33,150 nucleotides of DNA from Sulfobacillus benefaciens (GTDB taxonomy: Bacteria; Bacillota; Sulfobacillia; Sulfobacillales; Sulfobacillaceae), in the NCBI GenBank assembly GCA_003023725.1, contig PXYT01000041.1, forward strand, positions 1 to 33,150, in the 5' to 3' direction. Within the stretch, counting starts at the first letter, position 1. Each line of letters starts with the position of its first letter. The position numbers and the translations under genes were made by a program. This document shows, piece by piece, positions 7,391 through 15,270 of the stretch. The notes under the pieces were generated by a model, which saw only the letters and a list, made by a program, of their open reading frames with translations, searched no databases and was not told where the DNA came from.

Positions 7391-8533
7391 ATGGGGGAAG
7401 CCTACATTGTCGACGCGGTGAGAACGCCCTTCGGGCGTCGTAACGGCATTCTTAAGGATGTGCGGCCGGACGATTTGGCTGCACAGACGCTGAAACAACT
7501 GGTGTCGCGAACTCACACGGATCCGGCAGTCATTGAGGATGTCCGGATGGGATGCGTCACTCAGGTGGGAGAACAAGGTTTGAATATTGGACGCTTGGCG
7601 CCTTTGATTGCAGGGTTTCCGGTTGAGGTTCCCGGAGCGGCCGTAAACCGTATGTGCGCATCCAGCTTGGAAACGGTAAACCAGGCCGCGCAGGCGATTA
7701 AAGCGGAAATGCATGATGTGGTGATTGCTGCAGGGGTAGAGTCAATGAGTCGGGTTCCGATGGGCTCGGATGGATCGACTTTCAGCGACAATCTCTTGGC
7801 CCAATATCAAATTGTGCCCCAGGGCATTTCGGCCGAGTTGATTGCTCAAAAGTGGCAATTGAACCGGGATGAGTTGGATGCTTATTCCTACCAAAGTCAT
7901 ATGCGGGCTATCAGTTCACAACATGAGGGGTATTTCGAGAAGGAGACGTTTGATGTACCCGTACCGGACGCTGACAATAAGGTGCGTACTGTGCGGGTCG
8001 ATGAGGGGCCTCGCCCGGAAACGAGCATAGAAAAAATGGGGACTCTGCGTCCTGCGTTCAAACCCGACGGGGTAGTAACCGCTGGGAATTCCAGCCAGAT
8101 CACGGATGGAGCCAGTGCCCTTTTGTTGGCATCGGAAGAGGCGGTTAAACGTTACGGGTATTCTCCGAGGGCTCGCGTGGTGGCTATGAGTGTCGTCGGG
8201 GTGGACCCCGTCATGATGTTAACCGGTCCGATTCCCGCGACCCGCAAGGTTCTTGACAAGGCGGGGTTGCGGGTGGATGACATTGATGTTTTTGAGGTGA
8301 ACGAAGCTTTTGCGTCCGTAGTTTTGGCGTGGGGCAAAGAGTACAATCCTGATTGGGCGAAAGTGAATCCGCATGGAGGTGCTATTGCCATTGGTCATCC
8401 CCTGGGGGCCTCCGGGGGACGGTTGGTGATGACGGCCTTAAATCATCTGGAGGAAACGCATGGTCGTTATGGACTTATCACGATGTGTATCGGCTGGGGA
8501 ATGGGAGTGGCCACCATCATCGAACGGCTTTGA
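7391..8533 (+). CDS. Acetyl-CoA acetyltransferase (thiolase)
   Basis: 380 residues of the thiolase II family, which cleaves 3-ketoacyl-CoA or condenses acetyl-CoA. The acyl-accepting cysteine is C89 (NRMCASS). The other active-site elements are VNEAFA, H336 in GHPLGASGGR and the second cysteine C366 in CIGWGMG. Most thiolases have CIGGGMG there, so Trp replaces a glycine beside the active site. ATG at 7391 is preferred over an in-frame GTG at 7382 because GAGAGG is correctly spaced only for the ATG. Third gene of the lipid operon, 39 bases after the SCP2 gene. A strong terminator follows. Confidence 0.93.
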   Translation: MGEAYIVDAVRTPFGRRNGILKDVRPDDLAAQTLKQLVSRTHTDPAVIEDVRMGCVTQVGEQGLNIGRLAPLIAGFPVEVPGAAVNRMCASSLETVNQAAQAIKAEMHDVVIAAGVESMSRVPMGSDGSTFSDNLLAQYQIVPQGISAELIAQKWQLNRDELDAYSYQSHMRAISSQHEGYFEKETFDVPVPDADNKVRTVRVDEGPRPETSIEKMGTLRPAFKPDGVVTAGNSSQITDGASALLLASEEAVKRYGYSPRARVVAMSVVGVDPVMMLTGPIPATRKVLDKAGLRVDDIDVFEVNEAFASVVLAWGKEYNPDWAKVNPHGGAIAIGHPLGASGGRLVMTALNHLEETHGRYGLITMCIGWGMGVATIIERL

Positions 8534-8562
8534 CCTAGAATGATTGTTTTCCCTGGCCGGCA

Positions 8563-8597
8563 GAGAAAAGCCCGAACCACTGGTTCGGGCTTTTCTC
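8563..8597. terminator. Bidirectional rho-independent terminator
   Basis: A perfect 16-bp stem: 8563-8578 pairs with 8582-8597 around a 3-base loop. One arm begins GAGAAAAGCCCG and the other ends in CTTTTCTC, giving A-rich and T-rich flanks for both strands. It lies between the convergent thiolase and beta-propeller genes and can stop transcription from both sides. Confidence 0.85.
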
Positions 8598-8608
8598 GTC
8601 TCGCTCTC

Positions 8609-10132
8609 TCAGTTAGGCTGGGCCTGGGCCTGCGACGGCGACTTAGATCCCTGATTCGGTGGAATCACAAAAATCGACCACCCGTTGCTGTATCCCGCCA
8701 GAATCTGGTGATTGCCAATGGCCTGGAGAGGATACGGAGCGGAGGTGCCGGCTCCCATGTTGGCCGGTGTGTTAATAGCTTGCCAACTGGAATCGGCTTT
8801 AACCCAGCGGTATATGGTCCCTGTGGGCGAACCATAAAGCAAGTCGCCATTGGGAGAAGAGGCCAGTTGTCCGACGCCGACCTGCTGACCGTTACTGGGA
8901 GCGGCAATGGCTGTCCAGCGGCGTGCCGTTGGCGAATATCGCACGAGTACGGGATTGGACAAGTTGACCAGGGCAGAAATGCCGCCGGACGGTGACATCA
9001 CCATACTCGAAGGAGCTGCTCCCAACGCGGGGAAGTGCGGAAGTTGCTGCCAGCTTTGGCCTCCGTTTACGGTTTCTAATATCGGCCCTATTCCGTTGCC
9101 GGAAATCGGGACCAAAGCCACGGTGATTTGTCTGGGATTGGTGGGGTTTACGGCAAAGTCTTCTACCTGCCAGCGTTGCGTGTGGATCGACAACAGGCTA
9201 TGCCAATTCACCCCATTTGGGCTCTCTTGCAAGGTTCCGTTTATAATGGCCCAATACTGATGATTCATGGCCACGACATTGTTAAACGCGACCGCTCCCA
9301 TGCCCCACGGTTTCCAGCTTCGCCCTCGGTTGGTGCTGACATAACCGGTGGATTCGCCCGACGCGTTTTCCTCAACCAACAAGACGTCCTGGGGATTGGA
9401 AGGCAGCGCGGAAATTGTGTCAATCACCCTGTGTGTCGCCGAAGCGGGTCCGGGTGACGCTGCCCAATAGGCTTTCTTTTGGCCGTGAAGCACGGTCCAG
9501 GTGTTATTGTGCGTCAGATAAATATAGGAGCCGGCGTCGGCAAACGAAGTAATGGGGGTAGGCAGTCCGGGATGCCATGTTCCTTTTAACGCGACCGAAG
9601 TCGGGTGTGGGCTGATCACCTGTCCATTGGTTGCATTCTTGCCGACAAAGTCATAGACGGGCGTTCCCTGCGCAAAGAGCGTTCCCCCCAGTACCCGCCG
9701 CCGGTTATCGAGCTTTAGGACGAGTGACGTTCCAGTGATCTGGCCCAAAGCAAATTTACCGGAGAGCGTGAGGGCATGACCCGTAGGTATTGCCATGGGA
9801 TACTGGTTGTATACCGGAGACATGTTGATAACTTGCACCCGTTCATCGGAAAATTGCTGCAATACCTGTTTTATGGACGCGGAAAGAGCCGGTGCGGCAA
9901 GAGGCCGTGCTCCGCTGGACAACTGAGTGTGACTAATCGGATGAATATTAGGTAAAATTAAGAACCCCGCCACTGAAGCGGCAACGGCACCAATGGCAGC
10001 CCGGCGAACATAGTTTTGACGGCGCACAACCTTTTTAGGATGCCAGTTGGTGGAATCAAAATAGAGACCTAATCCCTGCCCCAAGGCGTGATCCAGTTGT
10101 TCCCCGATTTTGTTCGGCGAATGCTCTTTCAT
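8609..10132 (-). CDS. Membrane-anchored beta-propeller protein, putative anti-sigma partner
   Basis: 507 residues. A cytosolic N-terminus of about 44 residues ends in a basic patch (KKVVRRQNYVRR). One transmembrane helix follows at about 45-62, then a large extracytoplasmic region. The outer part contains BNR/sortilin-type repeats such as VSTNRGRSW and TVNGGQSWQQL, which build beta-propellers. Its start (ATG 10132) overlaps the stop of the ECF sigma gene as ATGA, with GGAGGG upstream. This coupling and topology suggest an anti-sigma factor or surface sensor. However, the cytosolic part lacks the zinc-binding HxxxCxxC motif of classic ZAS anti-sigma proteins. The function is inferred from context. 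Confidence 0.7.
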   Translation of the reverse strand: MKEHSPNKIGEQLDHALGQGLGLYFDSTNWHPKKVVRRQNYVRRAAIGAVAASVAGFLILPNIHPISHTQLSSGARPLAAPALSASIKQVLQQFSDERVQVINMSPVYNQYPMAIPTGHALTLSGKFALGQITGTSLVLKLDNRRRVLGGTLFAQGTPVYDFVGKNATNGQVISPHPTSVALKGTWHPGLPTPITSFADAGSYIYLTHNNTWTVLHGQKKAYWAASPGPASATHRVIDTISALPSNPQDVLLVEENASGESTGYVSTNRGRSWKPWGMGAVAFNNVVAMNHQYWAIINGTLQESPNGVNWHSLLSIHTQRWQVEDFAVNPTNPRQITVALVPISGNGIGPILETVNGGQSWQQLPHFPALGAAPSSMVMSPSGGISALVNLSNPVLVRYSPTARRWTAIAAPSNGQQVGVGQLASSPNGDLLYGSPTGTIYRWVKADSSWQAINTPANMGAGTSAPYPLQAIGNHQILAGYSNGWSIFVIPPNQGSKSPSQAQAQPN

Positions 10133-10665
10133 TGCAGTCCCTCCTTCCAAGTCGGTTCAAGAAGGGGACGCAGATGTTGGCGTGCACGGTAGAGGCGGGT
10201 TTTAACCACTTGTTCGCTGACACCCAGTGCTGTGGCTGTCTCCTTTAAGGAGCGGTCCATATAATAGAACAGCAAAATACACTGACGTTCGGCGACACCT
10301 AATTGCATAACCGCTTGCAGCACATTCATGTCATCTATTAACAAGGGAATTTCATCAACTGCAGACGGATGCGTCGATTCCAAAATATCCGTGGGATCTT
10401 CGGGATGGCGTTTGTAATAGCGCATTTTGTCTCGGCACAGATTGGTCAGAGTATGGAACAACAGGGCGGGAGTGACATTATCCATGCCTCGGCGCATGGC
10501 ATGCCGCCACAATCGGACAAATGCCTCCTGAGTCACGTCTTCCGCATCTCCCCGGACGTGAAGGGTAACGAACGCGTAGCGTAATGCCTTGTCTCCATAA
10601 TCTTCCATAAACTCCGTAAAATGTCGTTCGTCTAGGGCGTTCGTAAACGGCATCCCCTTTTCCAC
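10129..10665 (-). CDS. ECF-type RNA polymerase sigma factor
   Basis: 178 residues. Region 2 covers about residues 20-55 and contains GDAEDVTQEAFVRLW. Region 4 lies near the C-terminus, with LKETATALGVSEQVVKTRLY as the helix-turn-helix. There is no region 1 or 3, as in ECF sigma factors. GTG at 10665 is used here; ATG at 10653 is a possible alternative, and neither has a perfect Shine-Dalgarno sequence. It is translationally coupled to the membrane beta-propeller gene downstream. An ECF-like promoter just upstream suggests autoregulation. Confidence 0.88.
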   Translation of the reverse strand: MEKGMPFTNALDERHFTEFMEDYGDKALRYAFVTLHVRGDAEDVTQEAFVRLWRHAMRRGMDNVTPALLFHTLTNLCRDKMRYYKRHPEDPTDILESTHPSAVDEIPLLIDDMNVLQAVMQLGVAERQCILLFYYMDRSLKETATALGVSEQVVKTRLYRARQHLRPLLEPTWKEGLQ

Positions 10666-10686
10666 ATTCTCTTCTCATTAAAACAT

Positions 10687-10713
10687 AACGTCGCCAGGTG
10701 TGGGAAGGTTACC
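10687..10713 (-). promoter_or_regulatory. Candidate ECF-type promoter of the sigma operon
   Basis: Minus strand reads GGTAACC (10713-10707), then 16 bases, then CGTT (10690-10687). This resembles the AAC-plus-CGT pattern of many ECF promoters (for example Bacillus SigW: TGAAAC-N16-CGTA), with one extra base of spacing counted from AAC. It lies directly upstream of the sigma gene. Confidence 0.4.
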
Positions 10714-10758
10714 CGAAAGTTCTACGCACCTGATGTGTTTCACCACACTCGTGAGGGT

Positions 10759-11964
10759 TTAAACCGCAGGCCAAGTGCGGGAGCGAAATCGGTAAAGAGA
10801 GTAATAAAGCCACAAGGCGTCGAAAGCAAATAAGATGGATGTGACGTAAAAGACGGTTTCGATGCGCCAGAGGCTACTAACGAATCCTCCCAGCAAGGGA
10901 CCGGCCAAATTGCCGGCGAACATGAAGCTGCTGTTAAAACCAAAGGCACGGCCCTGAAGAAATGTCGGCGTATAGCGCTGGATCAGCACCTGAACCGAGG
11001 GCAGTAATCCTCCCACCGCCAACCCTAAAATCAGCCGCAGACCCATAAGCTGATAGGCATTTTGGACATAAGCCTGAGGAAGATAAAGAAAGGCGGCAAT
11101 CACGAGGGAAGCCAGCAAAACTTTTTGGGCGCCGATTCGGTCAGCTAGCCGTCCCAGACGGGGCGCACTGATAATATTGCCAAGCCCAATGGCCGCAAAA
11201 GTTGCTCCGGCGAGCGTGGAGATATGAGCCGAATGGGGTTGCAATTGACGAACATAGATAGTGACGATGGGTTCGATGCTGAGGTATCCCATCTGAATTA
11301 CCATGGTCACTACGAACAGCGGTAAAATAATACCGGTATCACGAACTTTGCGAAGGAATTCTCGGTCCGACATCCGGCTTGCCGATGGGCTGGGACGAAA
11401 CTGTTCCTTGACAAAGAAAATGACGACGATTGTGGCAAGAATCTGCAAAATCCCTGTTAAAAAGAAGACGTGGCGAATACCAATGGTGTCGGCCAACACG
11501 CCTCCTAAAAACGGGCCGATTAAATTTCCGGCGACGGCTCCGGTTTGGAGAGTGCCCAAGGCTCGCCCGGCATGTTCCGGCGGGGTTTGGGTTGCCTGCA
11601 AGGCTGTGGCTGAGACAATGAATCCGGCAACCGCACCCAAAAGTCCCCGCAGTAGGAAGAGTTGCCAAACGTTTTGCGCCAATCCCATGGCAGCCATAAC
11701 GACCGCCATACCTGCTCCGCTGCGGATAAGGATAAACTTTCGTCCCACACGGTCCGCGAGGCGTCCCCACAAGGGCTGAACGAAAGCCGAAACCATAAAT
11801 GTCGCGGAAAAAACGATACCGGACCAGCGTTCAAGGTTGCTTAGCCGGTGAATGCCGAGTTCTTGAATGTATATCGGTAAAAAAGGAATGACAAGACTCA
11901 TGCTGGCTCCCATAATGAAGGTGGTGATCCACAAAATATAAAGATTGCGCTGCCATGTTTCCAT
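10759..11964 (-). CDS. MFS multidrug-type transporter (12 TM, DHA1-like)
   Basis: 401 residues, about twelve hydrophobic helices. The cytosolic loop 2-3 motif is GRLADRVGRKFIL and it is partly repeated in the second half as GRLADRIGAQKVL, the internal duplication of MFS proteins. Such proteins use the proton gradient to export drugs or metabolites. ATG at 11964 is chosen because GAGGAGAG precedes it and the membrane domain starts there (METWQRNLYILW). A longer open frame to 12201 has a non-family N-terminus. It lies upstream of the sigma operon on the same strand, but a separate ECF-like promoter sits between them. Substrate unknown. Confidence 0.88.
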   Translation of the reverse strand: METWQRNLYILWITTFIMGASMSLVIPFLPIYIQELGIHRLSNLERWSGIVFSATFMVSAFVQPLWGRLADRVGRKFILIRSGAGMAVVMAAMGLAQNVWQLFLLRGLLGAVAGFIVSATALQATQTPPEHAGRALGTLQTGAVAGNLIGPFLGGVLADTIGIRHVFFLTGILQILATIVVIFFVKEQFRPSPSASRMSDREFLRKVRDTGIILPLFVVTMVIQMGYLSIEPIVTIYVRQLQPHSAHISTLAGATFAAIGLGNIISAPRLGRLADRIGAQKVLLASLVIAAFLYLPQAYVQNAYQLMGLRLILGLAVGGLLPSVQVLIQRYTPTFLQGRAFGFNSSFMFAGNLAGPLLGGFVSSLWRIETVFYVTSILFAFDALWLYYSLYRFRSRTWPAV

Positions 11965-12364
11965 TCGCTCTGCTCTCCTCAATAGGACTGCTCTTACTCT
12001 TAACCTCCGGGTGGTTTCCGGGGCGGTAAAACTTGTCCCGGTAACCATCGGGACGACACGGATCGCTGATATAAAGCATAGCTTAACCACAAGCGGGCAT
12101 GAACTTTCTTTTGGACTAGTCGGCCGATGACTGTGGACGATTTTTGAGTAGAATGCCCAGACCCAATGGTTGGTGCCGGCGATAATGCCGAATACTGACA
12201 CTGGAAATGATTTGGCTAATTCTTTAATGCCTTGTAGAATAATCCCAATATACTGCGTTAGAATTTGGGCATGGTTACGACTCGGCGTGGAAATGCCAGG
12301 ATAAAGGAGCTGACCAAAAATTCGGTTATCTTATTGGCTGCAGCCGAACAATGACAAGGGAGAT
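11965..12364. other. Divergent intergenic region
   Basis: About 400 bases separate the MFS gene from the 2H phosphoesterase gene. It holds a likely plus-strand promoter (listed) and a GGCTGCAGCC palindrome at 12336-12345, inside a slightly longer TTCGG...CCGAA inverted repeat ending 18 bases before the downstream start. No gene is seen. Confidence 0.5.
12212..12240 (+). promoter_or_regulatory. Sigma-A type promoter for the 2H phosphoesterase gene
   Basis: TTGGCT (12212-12217), a 17-base spacer and TAGAAT (12235-12240) match -35 and -10 boxes in four and five of six positions. Transcription would start near 12247, giving a leader of about 118 bases. Confidence 0.45.
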
Positions 12365-12910
12365 TTGAACAGCGATGGCAACGCCCTTATCATTCCGGTG
12401 GCATTGCCCGAGGAACTCGAAACCCTGCGCCTTCAGGGGGATCCGGCTGCGCGGCAGCTGCCGGCTCACATAACCGTGCATTTTCCGTTTGCGGATGAAC
12501 CTAAATCAAAGGTTGTAAACGCCGAATTGAAGAAGCTGGTCGGACGAATTGAAAGCTTTAGTATTCAATTCGATTCCCTAGGCCACTTCGATATGCCAGA
12601 CGAAGTGATTTATTACTTAAAGGTGTTAATCATACCGGAGCTTGTATCGCTGTTTCATACAATTTGGAACAAATTTCCCGCATATCCGCCCTACGAAGGA
12701 AAACACGATACCATTATCCCCCACATTACTCTGGCCCGTTATCCGAGGCCCATTCCCGAAGAGAGGGTGAAACAACTGGAAGATGCCGTAAGCCGCAATC
12801 GCGACGGACTGCGGTGGGATATTTCGGAAGTGGAATGGATCAATGTGCAGCGAGGCGTTCCGGGGTGTAGAATTCTGGGAAGTTTTCCGCTTAAGAAAAA
12901 AAAGTCGTAA
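12365..12910 (+). CDS. 2H phosphoesterase (2'-5' RNA ligase / YjcG-like family)
   Basis: 181 residues with the two HxT/S motifs that define the 2H superfamily: AHITVHF in the N-terminal half and PHITLARY in the C-terminal half. Members act on 2'-5' or cyclic phosphate bonds in RNA or small nucleotides. TTG at 12365 is used because AAGGGAG lies just upstream, although the spacing is short and no in-frame ATG is near. The C-terminus is a run of five lysines. The gene is convergent with the pterin dehydratase gene. The cellular substrate is unknown. Confidence 0.8.
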   Translation: MNSDGNALIIPVALPEELETLRLQGDPAARQLPAHITVHFPFADEPKSKVVNAELKKLVGRIESFSIQFDSLGHFDMPDEVIYYLKVLIIPELVSLFHTIWNKFPAYPPYEGKHDTIIPHITLARYPRPIPEERVKQLEDAVSRNRDGLRWDISEVEWINVQRGVPGCRILGSFPLKKKKS

Positions 12911-12944
12911 ACACCCCTCCCGAGCGGTGCCGAGCTTCTGTTGC

Positions 12945-13223
12945 TTATTCCAATAAATCAAGTTTTTGAGCTAATTCCAAATCTTTCGCAGTGACGCCAC
13001 CTTCATCATGCGTCGTCAGGGTGATTAGGACCCGATTATAGCGAATGTCAATGTCGGGATGATGACCCATCGCGTTAGCGGGATGGACCGTTCTGCCGAC
13101 AAACTGCACGCTTCCGGTGAAATCTGCAAACACAAATTCTTTACGGATGGCGCCGGGGGATACCCATTCCCATCCCGGCATGTGTTGCAGTTCCGTCACC
13201 ACTTTGTCCTGGCTAAGGCGCAA
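12945..13223 (-). CDS. phhB: Pterin-4a-carbinolamine dehydratase
   Basis: 92 residues, the normal length for this enzyme, which dehydrates 4a-hydroxytetrahydrobiopterin to quinonoid dihydropterin. The signature is clear: HPANAMGHHPDIDIRYN followed by TTHDEGGVTAKDLELA, with the conserved histidines at the active site. TTG at 13223 is chosen because AAAGGAG lies at ideal spacing. The open frame extends much further upstream to 13436, but that part has no family similarity. No aromatic amino acid hydroxylase gene is visible nearby, so the pterin-dependent partner is elsewhere or the protein has another role such as molybdopterin-linked chemistry. Confidence 0.88.
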   Translation of the reverse strand: MRLSQDKVVTELQHMPGWEWVSPGAIRKEFVFADFTGSVQFVGRTVHPANAMGHHPDIDIRYNRVLITLTTHDEGGVTAKDLELAQKLDLLE

Positions 13224-13536
13224 TGTGATTGTCTCCTTTCTTTCTCTGTATCCGTAATTCATCTGGATGGTTATTACTTCAAATATAACATAGTTTCGGA
13301 ATTTGGTAATAAAGGGGACGATACCTCGGCCCAGGATGCGCCGATAACTGTACCCCTTGGAATTTACGCTTTGAGGTGCTGTCGCTTGCGATATGCCGCG
13401 TGAACTTAGAGAAATGATGTTTCCCTTCTGGATCAACCCATAGCCGACACCATAGATCTTTGGATTTCTTTGGCCATGTGTTTCACTGGGAAGGCTAGGC
13501 CACAGAGCTCAGGGATCCGTCCACCGCGCTCGCCGA

Positions 13537-14709
13537 CTAGAGATGGGTCAGCCAGTGTACTAAGGACCCTGCGGTGTGGCTGATCCAGGTTCCTAGCCTA
13601 TGCCAAAGAGAAGTTGGGTCGGGTTTGGCCGCAGGCGGGTCGGCATGCCGTGAGTGCCCGGAGGGATGGGCCACGGGACGCGCCTGAGCCGAAGAGACGA
13701 TGGAGGAGGAAGCGGATTGGGTAAAATGATACTGGTAGTGGATGGCAATCTGGTGTTTGGCCGCGGATCCCGAGAGTGCCTGAGGGGAATAGGACCAGTG
13801 CACGACGATGTCTTTTCGGATTCCGTCATATAAGGCAATGTGCCAGTCATCCTGCAAGGCGGCAAAATAACCGTAGGCCCCCCATGTGGGATCTGCCACC
13901 ACCCAGCCCACGCTGGGTAAATAAAATTCTGTCCATTGATGAAATCCGCCCTGTCCGCTCCCGTTGTTTGTTACGTACCCACCGACAAACCGTGCGGGAA
14001 TATGATCCGTCCGTAACAGTCCGACATACAAATCGGCAATATCGCTGCAGATACCGAGATGGCTCTGCGCTGTAGCCACGGCGCTGCCCGAAGGTTTTAA
14101 GGTATAGTTGTATTGAATATTATGGACTATCCACGAAAACAAAGCATGGGCCTGTTGCTCGGGATTTTGCCCGGGTTGGACTACCTGGTGAACAATTTGT
14201 TCTAGTACAGGAGAGTCGGTATTGACTTGTTTCTCCTCCAGTTGAGGATTGGTAAAGGTCCGGTAGGTTGGGCTGTCAGTATTGTAAGATGGATAGTTCC
14301 TGGGTAACCGGTAGCTGACATCATAAGACGTGTCCGTATAGTGCAGCGTCAGCTGGACCGTTTGGTGGGGGGCCAGGGTACTCCACAAGAATGTGCCAAT
14401 CAGATTGCCGAACGCATCATGCGATACAGCCACCGGGGGCTGGCTTTCCCCCGCCAAGGAGACCCGGGAGTAGCTGGTTTCCGCTGGCAGGAGTACGACA
14501 TCTGCCTTGACATTGTACGCCGGAACGTTTGTGGTGTTGGTGAGGTTAATCTTTTGCGTAAACACGTAATGGGCCGGCAGTGTGGGTATAGCCAGGGATG
14601 AAGCAATGCTGATCGGCTGGTTGGCGGCATGAACAGCCGGAGTAAGGCTGACCAGACCCGAAAACACTACTGCCAAAGCTACTGTCGCCAGTCGGCGCAA
14701 TTTCACCAT
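13537..14709 (-). CDS. Secreted transglutaminase-like (papain-fold) protein
   Basis: 390 residues with a Sec signal peptide: basic KLRR, a hydrophobic stretch and an AHA-A cleavage site near residue 28. A beta-rich N-terminal domain of about 140 residues comes first. The transglutaminase-like core has the triad C221 (GICSDIADLY), H257 (FHQWTEFY) and D273 (VVADPTW). Such exported proteins are cysteine proteases, peptidases or cross-linkers; the activity cannot be told here. The C-terminus is a Ser/Pro/His-rich linker and a short amphipathic tail. ATG at 14709 has GGAGG four bases upstream; the GTG one codon later fits the ribosome binding site even better and is an alternative start. Confidence 0.8.
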   Translation of the reverse strand: MVKLRRLATVALAVVFSGLVSLTPAVHAANQPISIASSLAIPTLPAHYVFTQKINLTNTTNVPAYNVKADVVLLPAETSYSRVSLAGESQPPVAVSHDAFGNLIGTFLWSTLAPHQTVQLTLHYTDTSYDVSYRLPRNYPSYNTDSPTYRTFTNPQLEEKQVNTDSPVLEQIVHQVVQPGQNPEQQAHALFSWIVHNIQYNYTLKPSGSAVATAQSHLGICSDIADLYVGLLRTDHIPARFVGGYVTNNGSGQGGFHQWTEFYLPSVGWVVADPTWGAYGYFAALQDDWHIALYDGIRKDIVVHWSYSPQALSGSAAKHQIAIHYQYHFTQSASSSIVSSAQARPVAHPSGHSRHADPPAAKPDPTSLWHRLGTWISHTAGSLVHWLTHL

Positions 14710-14928
14710 CTCGCCTCCAATATCTGCCACGAACATTATCATACCGTTTCCATGAATTGATGAAAACCCCGGTCTTTTACTATACAGGCCTCGTTTTGTC
14801 TGTTTTCGGCCGTTCTGGCGCTCTTTGGTAAACCGTCGGACAATATCGTTCAAATATGCTTAACAATTCCATTGCGTCTCGCTTCTGGTGATTTGCAGGT
14901 TTGAGAGAATGCCGCGGGGTTTTTGTTG

Positions 14929-15270
14929 TCAGGCGTTTTGCTCCGGTTTGATCAGCAACCGATAGGTCTTGGATTGATGACGAACGGTATATTCTCCGAA
15001 AATATCATGGGCATCACTAATTGTTTTGTCCACTCCCCCGAGATGGCGGTACGAATCGGTATCAATGAGACTGACGTGCATAACAACTCCTTCAAAAATG
15101 TCGTGTTTGACGATCCAATTCAGAGTAAGCTCGGGGCCTACCGGGAAATTCTGTTCGATAAAGATATCACCTTGACGGGTATCGGGACGGGTAATAAAAC
15201 TCTCTAGTTGTTCTACGGTGCCAACGGAAATGTGGGTTTCGTGTTCGAGAGATACTGGTTCTGGCGACAT
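14929..15270 (-). CDS. Conserved-looking small protein of unknown function
   Basis: 113 residues, not recognised. AAAGGAGG precedes the ATG at excellent spacing, so translation is well supported. The product is soluble, acidic in its first half, with no cysteine and no signal peptide. The middle alternates hydrophobic strands (LTLNWIVKHDIFEGVVMHVS), suggesting a small beta-rich fold. It is separated by about 220 bases from the transglutaminase-like gene on the same strand and may be transcribed with it. Confidence 0.65.
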   Translation of the reverse strand: MSPEPVSLEHETHISVGTVEQLESFITRPDTRQGDIFIEQNFPVGPELTLNWIVKHDIFEGVVMHVSLIDTDSYRHLGGVDKTISDAHDIFGEYTVRHQSKTYRLLIKPEQNA

